Notes: a model not told the origin generated them from the letters alone. A stretch of DNA of 64,000 bases from Legionella longbeachae (GCF_004283175.1 NZ_RXNW01000003.1:62001-126000); one strand, 5' to 3'; positions 1-8,288 are shown, counted from the first letter of the stretch. Translations and numbers: made by a program.

Positions 1-36
1 ATATTTTGCTTGAACATCACCCACAGTTTTTTTTTA

Positions 37-1137
37 TCATGCCCCATGTTTTTTTCCGATGACCCTATAGAGTTTGATTTTATCTTCTTTACCTCTAATC
101 ACTTGAGGTTCTAATTCTTCAATTATAATTTCATGAGCGATTGGTTTATAAGTTGTTTCGCTAATCAATAAAGTATTGGGTTTATCTTTGGTAAGTTCTT
201 CGATTCGTGAGGCAGTATTTACAGTGTCACCAATCGCAGTATATTCCATGTGGTCACTGGTTCCTATATTACCAACAATGACTTCTCCCGTATTTATCCC
301 AATTCCTATAGTGATGTCTCTGCCAAGTTCATGACGGAATTTATTGTTAAATTCTTTTAATGCCTCTATCATCGCCAAGCCAGCAAAGACAGAGTTTAAT
401 TGGTTATCAATATGAGATACAGGCGCTCCAAATAAAGCGAGGACTCCATCCCCAATTAATTTATTAACGCTCCCATGATGGTTTCGTATTATTTGGGTCA
501 TTAATTCAAAATAAGCATTAAGAATTTCTACTGTTTTAACAGGCCCCAACTTGCCTGATATCGTGGTAAATTGGCGAATGTCCATAAACATTACAGAAAT
601 AATGCGATATTCACCATGAATCAAAGAGCCTCCGTCTTGATCATGGAGTATTTCATCGACTACATTTTTAGGGACATATCTTTGAAATAGTTCCATAACT
701 CGTTTTTGATAGGATAATTCATAGTTAAGTTTTTCAACCAAAGACAATCGCTCTTTTTCAAGATTCCACATTTTTAGACCGGTATCAATATCCATCTTTA
801 ACTCGATGGGATCCCAAGGTTTTGTAATATAACGAAATACCCGACCTGTGTTTATGGCTTTTATAATCGCCTCGATATCAGTAAATCCTGTTAAGATCAT
901 ACGGATAGTATTAGGATACTCAGGAATAATAGACTCTAAAAATTGTACTCCAGTCATTTCTGGCATTCTCTGATCAGTAATAACAATTTGAATATTATTA
1001 TGACGCATAATTTCGATACCTTCGCGCCCCGAGGTGGCAGTGAACACGTTGAAGTGGCGGCGAAATGTTGCGACAAACGCGGTAAGATTATTCACTTCAT
1101 CGTCAACATACAGGATGTTATTTTTTTCATTATGCAT
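37..1137 (-). CDS. Response regulator with adenylate/guanylate cyclase output domain
   Basis: A 366-residue soluble two-domain protein. Residues about 7-125 form a CheY-like receiver, with the acidic pair DD in ILYVDDE, the phosphorylatable Asp in VITDQRMPE and the conserved Lys in YITKPWD. After a helical linker (about 130-170) comes a class III nucleotide cyclase catalytic domain (about 175-360), with the metal-binding Asp in VMFMDIRQFT, the second metal Asp in LIGDGVLALFG, and the IGDTVNTASR segment late in the domain. Inferred role: phosphorylation-controlled synthesis of cAMP, or less likely cGMP. No sensor kinase gene adjoins it, so the partner is unknown. It is divergent from the bufferin operon and appears monocistronic. 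The family call is firm; the nucleotide product is not shown by the sequence. Confidence 0.9.
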   Translation of the reverse strand: MHNEKNNILYVDDEVNNLTAFVATFRRHFNVFTATSGREGIEIMRHNNIQIVITDQRMPEMTGVQFLESIIPEYPNTIRMILTGFTDIEAIIKAINTGRVFRYITKPWDPIELKMDIDTGLKMWNLEKERLSLVEKLNYELSYQKRVMELFQRYVPKNVVDEILHDQDGGSLIHGEYRIISVMFMDIRQFTTISGKLGPVKTVEILNAYFELMTQIIRNHHGSVNKLIGDGVLALFGAPVSHIDNQLNSVFAGLAMIEALKEFNNKFRHELGRDITIGIGINTGEVIVGNIGTSDHMEYTAIGDTVNTASRIEELTKDKPNTLLISETTYKPIAHEIIIEELEPQVIRGKEDKIKLYRVIGKKHGA

Positions 1138-1272
1138 AAAAAGCTCTTTTCGAAATAAATCAAAAACTTTATAAATGTTATATAGTCTATAGGTTATGTT
1201 AGCGACACTGTCAATGATTAAAAAACAATCATGTCAATTAATGTTTATTCCTTATTTTTCAAGGAGGCAAAC

Positions 1273-1302
1273 TTGACAAAATTAAATATTACTTCCTAAA
1301 AT
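1273..1302 (+). promoter_or_regulatory. Candidate sigma-70 promoter of the bufferin operon
   Basis: A perfect -35 hexamer TTGACA (1273-1278) is followed after 18 bases by TAAAAT (1297-1302), about 60 bases before the bufA start. No operator palindrome stands out next to it. This is inferred from consensus match only. Confidence 0.4.
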
Positions 1303-1361
1303 GCTAACGGGTAAATCATATTTTTGCCTTTATTAACTAACTCTAAAAGGAATTAATTATA

Positions 1362-1613
1362 ATGAACAAGATACAATTAACAGGCGTTGCTCTTGCTATT
1401 GGTGCTGCTTCTATGTTTGCTCTAGCTCCTGCTTTTGCTAATGACGCGTCTACTGGCACAGTGAAATGCCAAGGTGGTAATGCATGCAAAGGACAAAGCT
1501 CATGTAAAACTGCTGATAATGCATGCAAAGGCCAAAATTCTTGTAAAGGAAAAGGAATATCTGAAATGAGCAAAGAAGATTGTGAAAAGGCTGGTGGTAC
1601 TGTTGTTCAATAA
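1362..1613 (+). CDS. Bufferin precursor (BufA2-like, six Cys), exported
   Basis: An 83-residue precursor. Residues 1-26 are a Sec signal peptide (basic start, Ala/Leu-rich core, AFA cleavage site). The mature part is small, Lys/Gly-rich and contains six Cys, with NACKGQ-SCK occurring twice and a final DCEKAGG segment. This fits the short 6/12-Cys bufferin class, whose Cys residues are modified by MNIO enzymes and which are reported to bind copper in the periplasm. The next two genes encode exactly the expected MNIO enzyme and DUF2063 partner, which makes the assignment strong. The start is fixed by AAAAGGAATT about ten bases upstream. A hairpin right after the stop may raise its level relative to the enzymes. 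Copper as the ligand is known for relatives and inferred here. Confidence 0.8.
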   Translation: MNKIQLTGVALAIGAASMFALAPAFANDASTGTVKCQGGNACKGQSSCKTADNACKGQNSCKGKGISEMSKEDCEKAGGTVVQ

Positions 1614-1634
1614 TTAGATAAATAATAGTATAAA

Positions 1635-1668
1635 CCAGGCATGTATATTTCATGCCTGGATTTTTATC
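1635..1668 (+). terminator. Intra-operon hairpin between bufA and bufB (attenuator or partial terminator)
   Basis: A perfect 9-bp stem CCAGGCATG / CATGCCTGG (1635-1643 and 1651-1659) with a 7-base loop is followed by ATTTTTATC. It resembles a Rho-independent terminator with a short U tract. It starts about 20 bases after the bufA stop and ends about ten bases before the preferred bufB start, so some read-through would be needed for bufB. A stabilising 3' hairpin for bufA mRNA is the alternative. Confidence 0.6.
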
Positions 1669-1678
1669 AGGTTTAATT

Positions 1679-2542
1679 ATGAATACCCCACAAAATAAAA
1701 TTGTTCCACGCATGCCTTTTCTTGGTTTTGGTCTGGGATTACGACCTGATTATTATGAAGAAATCTTGACGCAAAAACCCAAATTAGACTGGTTTGAGAT
1801 TTTAACTGAAAATTATCTTGTTCCGGGTGGCAAACCACTATATTACCTTGATCAAATTCGCGCCCATTATCCTATAGTGATGCATGGTGTTTCTCTTTCT
1901 TTAGGAAGCTCTGATCCTTTAGATCGTGATTATCTACAGCAATTAAAGAATTTAGCTTCTCGTGTTGAACCAGTTTGGATTTCTGACCATTTGTGTTGGA
2001 CTGGAGTTAATGGTGTTAATGCCCATGATTTGTTACCTATTCCTTACACGCATCAAGCAGTAAATCATATTGTTTCTCGCATCCATCAGGTCCAGGAATT
2101 TTTAGGTCGCCCCATTTTAATTGAAAATGTATCCAGCTACCTTACTTATAAACAATCTGAAATGACAGAATGGGAATTTATTCTAGAAATTGTCAAAAAA
2201 GCAGATTGTTATATTTTGCTCGATGTAAATAATGTATACGTGAGTTCTATCAATCACCAGTTTAACCCCATGGATTATATTTTTTCTATGCCTGCAGAGC
2301 GGGTGGCCCAAATCCATTTGGCTGGCCATTCCAATCAGGGCCATTACATCATCGATACCCATGATGCCCCTGTTATCCAGCCTGTTTGGGATCTTTATGC
2401 AGCAACGTTACAACGATTGGGGCCTGTCTCAACCATGATAGAACGAGATGACAATATGCCTCCTTTAATTGATTTGCTTGCAGAAATAAAGCATGCTCAG
2501 GAAATTGCAGAATCTCTAACCATTGAAGAGGTGCTTCTATGA
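1679..2542 (+). CDS. bufB: MNIO (DUF692) family bufferin-modifying enzyme, BufB-like
   Basis: A TIM-barrel multinuclear non-heme iron-dependent oxidase of the DUF692/MbnB class. Visible family features are the FGLGLRPDYYEEIL start, the WFEILTENYL segment, HGVSLSLGS, WISDHLCWTG (His and Asp ligands), LIENVSSYL, LLDVNNVYVSS and IHLAGHS with following Asp/His residues. Members of this family oxidise Cys side chains of bufferin precursors, working with a DUF2063-type partner. The gene sits between a six-Cys precursor and a DUF2063 gene. An earlier in-frame ATG at 1652 lies inside the right arm of a hairpin and would add nine residues (MPGFLSGLI); the ATG at 1679, with TCAGG about seven bases upstream, fits family N-termini better. 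The gene overlaps the next by four bases (ATGA), suggesting translational coupling. Confidence 0.88.
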   Translation: MNTPQNKIVPRMPFLGFGLGLRPDYYEEILTQKPKLDWFEILTENYLVPGGKPLYYLDQIRAHYPIVMHGVSLSLGSSDPLDRDYLQQLKNLASRVEPVWISDHLCWTGVNGVNAHDLLPIPYTHQAVNHIVSRIHQVQEFLGRPILIENVSSYLTYKQSEMTEWEFILEIVKKADCYILLDVNNVYVSSINHQFNPMDYIFSMPAERVAQIHLAGHSNQGHYIIDTHDAPVIQPVWDLYAATLQRLGPVSTMIERDDNMPPLIDLLAEIKHAQEIAESLTIEEVLL

Positions 2543-3321
2543 CAGAGCTTCTGAATTTACAAGAGCAATTTCAAAAGTTTTTATTATCAGGTCAATCCAA
2601 TATTGTTGATTCAATTATTCAAACCGAATTGGTTTCAGCTGATACCCGCTTAGGTATATATCGTGATGCTTATCGACTTCGATTGATCGAATGCTTGTCG
2701 TCTAATTTTCCTGCGTTACATACTTATTTGGGTACAGAGCAATTTAATGAACTTGCTACACTTTATATTAATGCACATCCTTCATCTTATCGTTCTATTC
2801 GTTGGTATGGCGATTTGCTTCCTGACTTCATTAAAAGCCAATATCCTCAATACCCCAATTTAGCAGAACTCGCTGATTTTGAATGGAAAATGAGTTTGGC
2901 TTTTGATGCTGTGGATGCACACGTGGTGCGGGTTGAAGATATGGCTTCAGTTGCTCCAGAAGCATGGGGAGGATTACAATTTATTCTGCATCCCTCTTTG
3001 CAACGCATCAATTATGTTTGTAATTCAATTCCTCTTTGGCAAGCCTTGACCCATGAACAAAAACTGCCTGAACTACAGCAAAGTTCGGAGCCTACTGCGT
3101 GGGTGTTGTGGCGTAAACCTGAATACCTTATCCAGTTTTACAGTTTGTCTTGTGAAGAGGCTTGGGCTTTAGATAATTTATTACAAGGCATCTCTTTTGG
3201 TACTTTGTGTGAAGGTTTATGTCATTGGATAAACCCTGAGGAAGTAGGAATGCAGGCCGCCTCCTACTTAAAAGGCTGGATTCAAAACGGCATGATATCG
3301 CAGCTGCTGCTCCCGGAATAA
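2539..3321 (+). CDS. bufC: DUF2063-family partner protein, BufC-like
   Basis: A 260-residue soluble protein. The N-terminal about 100 residues match the DUF2063 'putative DNA-binding' domain: LQEQFQKFLL, then the TRLGIYRDAYRLRL segment, LSSNFPALHTYLG and the HPSSYRSIRWYG segment. Despite the domain name, relatives act as partners that help the MNIO enzyme recognise its peptide substrate, comparable to MbnC. The C-terminal half is less conserved. The start overlaps the stop of the preceding enzyme gene (ATGA), so the two are probably made in equal amounts. It is the last gene of the three-gene bufferin operon. Confidence 0.82.
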   Translation: MTELLNLQEQFQKFLLSGQSNIVDSIIQTELVSADTRLGIYRDAYRLRLIECLSSNFPALHTYLGTEQFNELATLYINAHPSSYRSIRWYGDLLPDFIKSQYPQYPNLAELADFEWKMSLAFDAVDAHVVRVEDMASVAPEAWGGLQFILHPSLQRINYVCNSIPLWQALTHEQKLPELQQSSEPTAWVLWRKPEYLIQFYSLSCEEAWALDNLLQGISFGTLCEGLCHWINPEEVGMQAASYLKGWIQNGMISQLLLPE

Positions 3322-3577
3322 ATTTAATAGTTCTACGGGTAAAGTAGGGCTTCTTGGTTAAATGTCTTCAAAAATAAGGGAGCAAAATCTTTCAGAATGT
3401 TTACATCTCTCTGAGTATGACAGATTTTTTGTGGGGTACTGTTCAAGTATGCGCCTAATATCTCTCTAAGGCAGTATACATGTTTTAGACAGGGCTTTAA
3501 GTTATCATTGTACCCAAGATATGCTCAAAAGGTGCAGTTAAGTGTCGTGAACGGTTACTCATGTTATTGTCCCTTGA

Positions 3578-4213
3578 TTACGTTTGTTTTCGATTTAACA
3601 ATGCAACAATTGGGGGTAATATCGAAATAAAGATAATTCCATAAATGACTAGTGCGAAATTTTCTTTAATTAATGGAATTGACCCCAAAAAATAACCAAG
3701 ACTTAAGAGACTGGCAATCCATATCAATGCACTCATTAAATTATACAGGGTAAAACGCATAAAACTCATTGTCCCGATTCCCGCCACAAAAGGAGCAAAG
3801 GTACGTATAATAGGTAAAAAACGCGCGAAAATAATCGTTTTTCCACCATGTTTTTCATAAAATGTATGCGTTTCTTGTAAGTGTTTTTTATTAAGGAGCC
3901 AAGATTTTTCAGCCGAAAAAATACGAGGTCCCAGCAAACGCCCTATTAAGAAATTGATTTGATTTCCGAACACTGAAGCACAGAAAAGTAATAAAAACAA
4001 AATCAAAATATGTAATGGATTTCCTGGTTGCGCAGCAATACTTCCAGCAGCAAAAAGCAAGGAGTCTCCAGGTAAAAAAGGAGTTACTACTAAACCTGTT
4101 TCACAAAAAATAACAGCGAATAAAGCCAAGTAGGTCCAAAAACCATAATTTGAAACAATGGTGTTTAGATAAACATCAATATGAATTATATAATCCAAAA
4201 TATTTAAATGCAT
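3578..4213 (-). CDS. DedA / VTT-domain membrane protein
   Basis: A 211-residue integral membrane protein of the DedA (SNARE-associated, VTT) family. Visible hallmarks are the FCETGLVVTPFLPGDSLLF motif near residues 36-54, the NQINFLIGRLLG segment, the FYEKHGGKTIIFARFLPIIR motif near 115-135 with the conserved basic and Pro residues, and APFVAGIGTMSFMRF after it. About five hydrophobic segments are present. DedA proteins are needed for envelope integrity and membrane potential, and several are implicated in recycling of lipid carriers such as undecaprenyl phosphate. The gene stands alone, convergent with the bufferin operon. Family certain, specific substrate unknown. Confidence 0.92.
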   Translation of the reverse strand: MHLNILDYIIHIDVYLNTIVSNYGFWTYLALFAVIFCETGLVVTPFLPGDSLLFAAGSIAAQPGNPLHILILFLLLFCASVFGNQINFLIGRLLGPRIFSAEKSWLLNKKHLQETHTFYEKHGGKTIIFARFLPIIRTFAPFVAGIGTMSFMRFTLYNLMSALIWIASLLSLGYFLGSIPLIKENFALVIYGIIFISILPPIVALLNRKQT

Positions 4214-4345
4214 TTTAGTTACAATTGAAACAGTAATGTAATAAGTATTTTTACATACTTGTTTGTTAATTTAAAACATATATTTTTACACGAGTTTGCT
4301 CTTCTTTTGCTATCCTTATACAATATCCAATGTAAGGAGCATGAA

Positions 4346-4507
4346 ATGACGCAAAAGAACAATTCATCTCATAGTTCCATTAATCCTAAACATAGACAAA
4401 GTGACTCAGGAAATCCAGGAAATATGTATATTAAGAGGAATCGTCTACCCAGGGAAATGGAAAAAAATGCTAAAGTTAAAAAAGTGACTAAGAAATCAAA
4501 TTCATGA
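4346..4507 (+). CDS. Small basic hypothetical protein (53 aa)
   Basis: A short Lys/Arg/Asn/Ser-rich protein without a domain I recognise. The start at 4346 is chosen because TAAGGAGC lies about six bases upstream. The same frame stays open upstream to 4259 and would encode a hydrophobic leader, but that start has no ribosome binding site. The stop overlaps the ATG of the following VOC gene (ATGA), which argues that it is a real coupled gene. It could bind nucleic acid because of its charge; that is a guess. Confidence 0.5.
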   Translation: MTQKNNSSHSSINPKHRQSDSGNPGNMYIKRNRLPREMEKNAKVKKVTKKSNS

Positions 4508-4944
4508 ATACATTATTTCATCTTGCATTTCCAGTCCATGATTTAGCATTAGCTAAAGAGTTTTATCATCATAAATTGGGATTTTTTTTAGGACGAGAAT
4601 CCGATAATGCATTGATTCTGGAATTTGGTAGCCATCAAATTGTGGCTCATAAAGTAGATTTAATTCCTCCTTCTCAAGAAGGAATCTATCCCAGGCATTT
4701 TGGTTTAATTTTTCTGGAGCGAGATGATTTTGATGCTTTTACGGCAAAAATTAAAATGCAGCACATTCCTTTTGAAATTCCCCCTAAAACACGATTCAAA
4801 GATACCCGAATAGAACATCAATCCTTTTTCTTGAAAGACCCTAGCAACAATTTGCTGGAGTTTAAATATTATGTATTTTCATCTGCTATTTTTGGTGAAC
4901 AAGATTACAAAAAAATCGGGGAATCCTCAGGGCATAAGGAGTAA
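4504..4944 (+). CDS. VOC-family (glyoxalase/bleomycin-resistance fold) protein
   Basis: A 146-residue single VOC module pair. It opens with LFHLAFPVHDLALAKEFYHHKLGF, where the first metal-site His (HLAFPV) is visible, continues with RHFGLIFLERDDFDAF and ends with FFLKDPSNNLLEFKYY, where Glu of LEFK is the usual last metal ligand. It resembles the glyoxalase-like dioxygenase subfamily seen in many bacteria. Substrate not predictable. It is translationally coupled to the small basic gene before it. Confidence 0.87.
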   Translation: MNTLFHLAFPVHDLALAKEFYHHKLGFFLGRESDNALILEFGSHQIVAHKVDLIPPSQEGIYPRHFGLIFLERDDFDAFTAKIKMQHIPFEIPPKTRFKDTRIEHQSFFLKDPSNNLLEFKYYVFSSAIFGEQDYKKIGESSGHKE

Positions 4945-4980
4945 AAAATCTATTATCCCAATTTCCTCAGCTTGTTTGTA

Positions 4981-5595
4981 TCATTCTGTTGCAATAAAAC
5001 ACAGTGGATTAATTTTAGGGGAGCGGGCGAAGTCAGCAGGAGCAATAAATCCTTCTTGGTTATAATCTATAGTAATTCCAACAGACTTATAGCAAGTATA
5101 TACATACTCAGAACAGATAAATGAATGGGAAGAAATGACTTCAGGACTTGTATTATCAAAACCAAATGCATTCATTCCTATGCGGGCAGCAATTCTGAGA
5201 ATCTCTTCTGTATTATAGGGGTATCCGAGCAGATCAACTGCCTGTTTTGAAAGATTTGAAAAGGAATGAATTGGAAAATCTTGATAGCGAGCAAGCATTA
5301 TTTTTCCAGGATATCCTTGCCCGCTACCATTGTAATTATGCACATAATTGCTTAATGCAACAGTACGGACACCAACGGTTTCAACACTTTCCATGATCAT
5401 GATTCGGTCAATTGCTTCCAGGCGAACAATAAATGCAATATGACTCCAAACACTATTTGTTGCTCTTTTAATCATCGAAGACATCAAAGAATTTCCTGAA
5501 GCAAATAAAAGATCGCCCGTTTTTATTGTATCTCTTATTTGACTATAATTATTTGTGTTTACATTAGGAAATGTTTGTTGGGAAAAACCGTCCAT
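4981..5595 (-). CDS. YiiX/YebB-like permuted NlpC/P60 cysteine hydrolase
   Basis: A 204-residue protein of the circularly permuted papain-like (YiiX/YebB/LRAT-related) fold. The order of motifs is diagnostic: KTGDLLFAS at 26-34, catalytic His52 in WSHIAFIV, a Glu at 69, and the catalytic Cys161 in SFICSEYVYTCY near the C-terminus, followed by IAPADFARS. There is no signal peptide, so it is probably cytoplasmic or translocated. Relatives act as amidases or lipid acyltransferases; the substrate here is unknown. Start codon preceded by GAGGAG. No operon partner. Confidence 0.82.
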   Translation of the reverse strand: MDGFSQQTFPNVNTNNYSQIRDTIKTGDLLFASGNSLMSSMIKRATNSVWSHIAFIVRLEAIDRIMIMESVETVGVRTVALSNYVHNYNGSGQGYPGKIMLARYQDFPIHSFSNLSKQAVDLLGYPYNTEEILRIAARIGMNAFGFDNTSPEVISSHSFICSEYVYTCYKSVGITIDYNQEGFIAPADFARSPKINPLCFIATE

Positions 5596-5646
5596 GGTTA
5601 CTCCTCTTAATTAAGTTTAGTACGATGAGCATGACCCTTAAAAAAG

Positions 5647-6723
5647 TTAATTAATTTTAAACACCGGAATCACAGGTTGTTGGGCCGATTTATATTGAAT
5701 TTGACAATGGCCAGCTCCTGTGGATTCAATGATGATTTCATCTTTATCTGCGCTAATTACCATGTGTCCCGTGTAATACTTACTCATTCCTTTGACAAAG
5801 GCTTGTTGTGCATCTAATGTGGTTGGAATGGCAGGCACAAAATGGGTCAAGACCAAATGTTTAACTTTAGCTTGTTGCGCCATTTTTGCAAGTTCTAATG
5901 AATCAGAATGGTAATTCTTGGTTTCCAAAGAAAATGCAGCATCCAATTTATTGCCTTTTGCCATTGATTGTTGATATGTTTCTTGGTTTAGCGGATTACT
6001 AAGCACTTCATTAATTAAAAGATCAGCATTTTTAGCGTGGGCTGTGAGTGTAGAATTAACTTTGGTATCGCCGCTAATGACTATTTTGCATCCTTTGTAA
6101 TTTATAACATATCCCAGCGCCGGATAGACAGGTTCATGAGAAACAGGAAACGCAGTAATTTTAATGTTTGGTACTTTATAAACAGTTTGATCGTGGTTAA
6201 CCGCATCCACTAATTTGGGGATCCCGAATCCCAACTGTGGATCTAATCTTCCTTGACTATTAGATGCACGGAAAATTACATCCAATTGGTAGGCTTTTGC
6301 TAATCCTTTTAGCACTTGCTGCACTCCATATGGCCCATAAACATTGATAGGTTGATTACGTCCATTATTCCAAGATGCATTAATAACTTGCCCTAAGCCA
6401 CTGAAATGATCTGAATGCCAATGAGTAATAAACACATTATGAATTGCGGCGTAAGGTAAACCCATCGATGCTAAAGTTTGTGATGCTCCCTCACCCGCAT
6501 CAAATAGCATAAAGTGTTTATCTGCAATCATAGCAAGACAAGCAGGTCTACGGATATTTTGCATCGTTACTTCTGGATCACCAGTTCCACAGAGATAAAG
6601 ATGCATCTTACTATCAGACAATAGTTTTTTTTGAATGGGTGTCTCTAAATATAAAGCAGCAAAGGAGTATCTAGTCGATATGAGCAAAATAAGACCAAGA
6701 ATTTTAAATGAATTTTTCAGCAT
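5647..6723 (-). CDS. Exported MBL-fold metallo-hydrolase, RNase Z-like
   Basis: A 358-residue protein with a hydrophobic signal sequence (about 1-23, ending SFAA). The metallo-beta-lactamase site is complete: FITHWHSDHFSG with His101, His103, Asp105 and His106, a further His in FPVSHEPV, Asp in VISGDTK, and a final His in LVLTHFVPA. The architecture is that of the RNase Z/arylsulfatase-like branch, but the signal peptide rules out a tRNA-processing role in the cytoplasm. Likely a periplasmic or secreted hydrolase of small esters. Twelve bases separate it from the upstream gene, with which it may be cotranscribed. Confidence 0.87.
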   Translation of the reverse strand: MLKNSFKILGLILLISTRYSFAALYLETPIQKKLLSDSKMHLYLCGTGDPEVTMQNIRRPACLAMIADKHFMLFDAGEGASQTLASMGLPYAAIHNVFITHWHSDHFSGLGQVINASWNNGRNQPINVYGPYGVQQVLKGLAKAYQLDVIFRASNSQGRLDPQLGFGIPKLVDAVNHDQTVYKVPNIKITAFPVSHEPVYPALGYVINYKGCKIVISGDTKVNSTLTAHAKNADLLINEVLSNPLNQETYQQSMAKGNKLDAAFSLETKNYHSDSLELAKMAQQAKVKHLVLTHFVPAIPTTLDAQQAFVKGMSKYYTGHMVISADKDEIIIESTGAGHCQIQYKSAQQPVIPVFKIN

Positions 6724-6734
6724 GAATCAAATCC

Positions 6735-7640
6735 TTAAATTTGGCTGTAGGGAAAAACTTCAGTCCAATTGTAAATTTTCCAATTCCCTAATCGCCAATC
6801 TTTAAACCCTTTTAAAATGGGTTGACAGGAGGGGATATTTAAACGAACAAATTCTACATTGATTAAAGCCTTAGTCGGCAAAAGCCTTTTTTTAAGTATA
6901 GGATTTGCTGTTGCTTCTGTTTTTAAAGTCTTTAGTGCGTATAAATGTGCAATTCCTTTGATTAAGTCTATCTCAATATCTATATCGGAAACTTGGTAGA
7001 TTAATTGATCAACATGGTTTTTAATGAAATTTATAATGCTGCTTTTGCCTTTGATAGGTTTATCAGCGCAGGGATTAATGAAACAACTTTCTGGTTTATC
7101 GAGCCAAAGTGCATCGATATCATTAATATTTTGATTTTGCAGGCTGCGCATGTATTGTAACAATAAATGAGATAAATATTTTTTTGTTTCCTCGAGTTGC
7201 TCCATATAATTTTTATGATGATCCAATGTTTCTTCGATTAAAGCTTGAGTTATGGGATTAAGCCTATTTTTTAAGTAGAGTAAGCGTTGGTGTAATTGTT
7301 GGGATAGTTTATTGGGATATTGTTGTAGCATCAACAAAGCAGGCAACATCTTACCTTCTTGTTGTTCATCAGCCAACCAATCTGCTTCTGGGAAAAAAGA
7401 AAAATATAATCCTACCGCCATCATATTGGTAATAAATCGTTGATCATTGATAGCGGTTTGAATTTCTGGATGGTGGATATCATTCACGCCGCTATCAATT
7501 AATTCCTGATATTTTTTTGCATTGGCAAATGTCGCAAGTGATGTACCTTTACGATAAAATGTTCCGTTTTCAGTAATCACTCCTTGTTTGTTGTCAGGAA
7601 TTAATTTGTCGGGATCTATTGCAATGGTCGGATTTTTCAT
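6735..7640 (-). CDS. Unknown protein with C-terminal NTF2/SnoaL-like domain, paralog of the upstream gene
   Basis: A 301-residue soluble protein. The first about 150 residues resemble the whole 134-residue product of the gene just upstream: both have I(P)DNxxG, then a (D/E)NG/DGSF segment, a helical middle, FFSP/FFPEADWL and a helical end. The C-terminal part (about 155-300), with YMRSLQNQNINDIDALWLD, a GKSSIINFI turn and a WRLGNWKIYNW ending, looks like an NTF2/SnoaL-like cone. Function unknown. Start overlaps the upstream stop by four bases, so the two are translationally coupled. Confidence 0.7.
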   Translation of the reverse strand: MKNPTIAIDPDKLIPDNKQGVITENGTFYRKGTSLATFANAKKYQELIDSGVNDIHHPEIQTAINDQRFITNMMAVGLYFSFFPEADWLADEQQEGKMLPALLMLQQYPNKLSQQLHQRLLYLKNRLNPITQALIEETLDHHKNYMEQLEETKKYLSHLLLQYMRSLQNQNINDIDALWLDKPESCFINPCADKPIKGKSSIINFIKNHVDQLIYQVSDIDIEIDLIKGIAHLYALKTLKTEATANPILKKRLLPTKALINVEFVRLNIPSCQPILKGFKDWRLGNWKIYNWTEVFPYSQI

Positions 7641-8041
7641 GTTGTAGACCTGTCTAAAATTTGATCAACCATTTTTTGTAAAATTGGTATCAAAGTAGTA
7701 TATTTTTCTTTTAATTGTTGCACAATTTCTGGAGTAACAGCCTCTGGTTGTTGTGTAAAATAAAGTAAAATAATCATTATTCGCCCTTGATTATCACATT
7801 GTAGCCACTCCATAGGAGAGAAGAAACCGATGATGTCCAAGGCTTTCAATGAAGGTACCAGTTTGGATTCCACCTCAATAATTTCCAAAAGATTTTTTTC
7901 TTGGTTGGTAGTGTCAAGTCTTGATAATTCATCAAAAAAATAAGCATTAATCATGCTTACCCCATAGGAAGCTGCGCGGGTAAAGGAGCCATCTTTTTGT
8001 ACTTCACCAATTTGGTTATCCGGTATCCATTTTATGGTCAT
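7637..8041 (-). CDS. Unknown 134-aa protein, single-domain paralog of the downstream gene
   Basis: A soluble helical protein of 134 residues with no named domain that I recognise. It begins MTIKWIPDNQIGEVQKDGSF and carries FFSPMEWLQCDNQGR in the middle; both segments have counterparts in the N-terminal half of the protein encoded immediately downstream. The stop overlaps the downstream ATG. The pair probably arose by duplication, with one copy acquiring the NTF2-like domain or the other losing it. They may form a hetero-complex; this is inference from coupling. Confidence 0.65.
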   Translation of the reverse strand: MTIKWIPDNQIGEVQKDGSFTRAASYGVSMINAYFFDELSRLDTTNQEKNLLEIIEVESKLVPSLKALDIIGFFSPMEWLQCDNQGRIMIILLYFTQQPEAVTPEIVQQLKEKYTTLIPILQKMVDQILDRSTT

Positions 8042-8235
8042 AGATTGATCTCAGATGAGTTAGATGAAAATTTCTTTAGGATAGAACTTAATAAGATATA
8101 ACCAAAAGTTAAACTATAAAAGTAAATTCTGCTTGTCGCACACTGGGTATTATTTTTTTGTAATTAATTTCTTGAAAAAAATTAAACTAAGACGTGTTGA
8201 CAGTTTAATAGGACATGTTATTTAAATGACGGGTC

Positions 8236-8266
8236 TATTCAGCCCAGAAATATTCTGGGCTGAATA
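8236..8266 (-). terminator. 14-bp inverted repeat downstream of parE, probable terminator
   Basis: Perfect arms at 8236-8249 and 8253-8266 (core TTCAGCCCAGAA) leave a 3-base loop, about 22 bases past the parE stop. There is no clear U tract on the parE strand, so it could act as an mRNA-stabilising hairpin instead. Confidence 0.5.
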
Positions 8267-8288
8267 TGAAAATTACAAAATCGAAGAA

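Noticed and set aside
1264-1299. A possible eight-codon leader frame: AAGGAGG followed by TTG ACA AAA... TAA
   Set aside because: The TTG is part of the probable -35 box, so translation there is unlikely; no stem-loop or regulatory codon run supports a leader peptide.
1652-1678. Longer start for the MNIO enzyme (MPGFLSGLI extension)
   Set aside because: It lies in the arm of the hairpin after bufA and has no ribosome binding site; the 1679 start fits the family.
8191-8210. GACGTGTTGACAGTTTA, similar to the dispersed repeat head
   Set aside because: Several mismatches to the head and no related flanking sequence; could be chance in AT-rich DNA.
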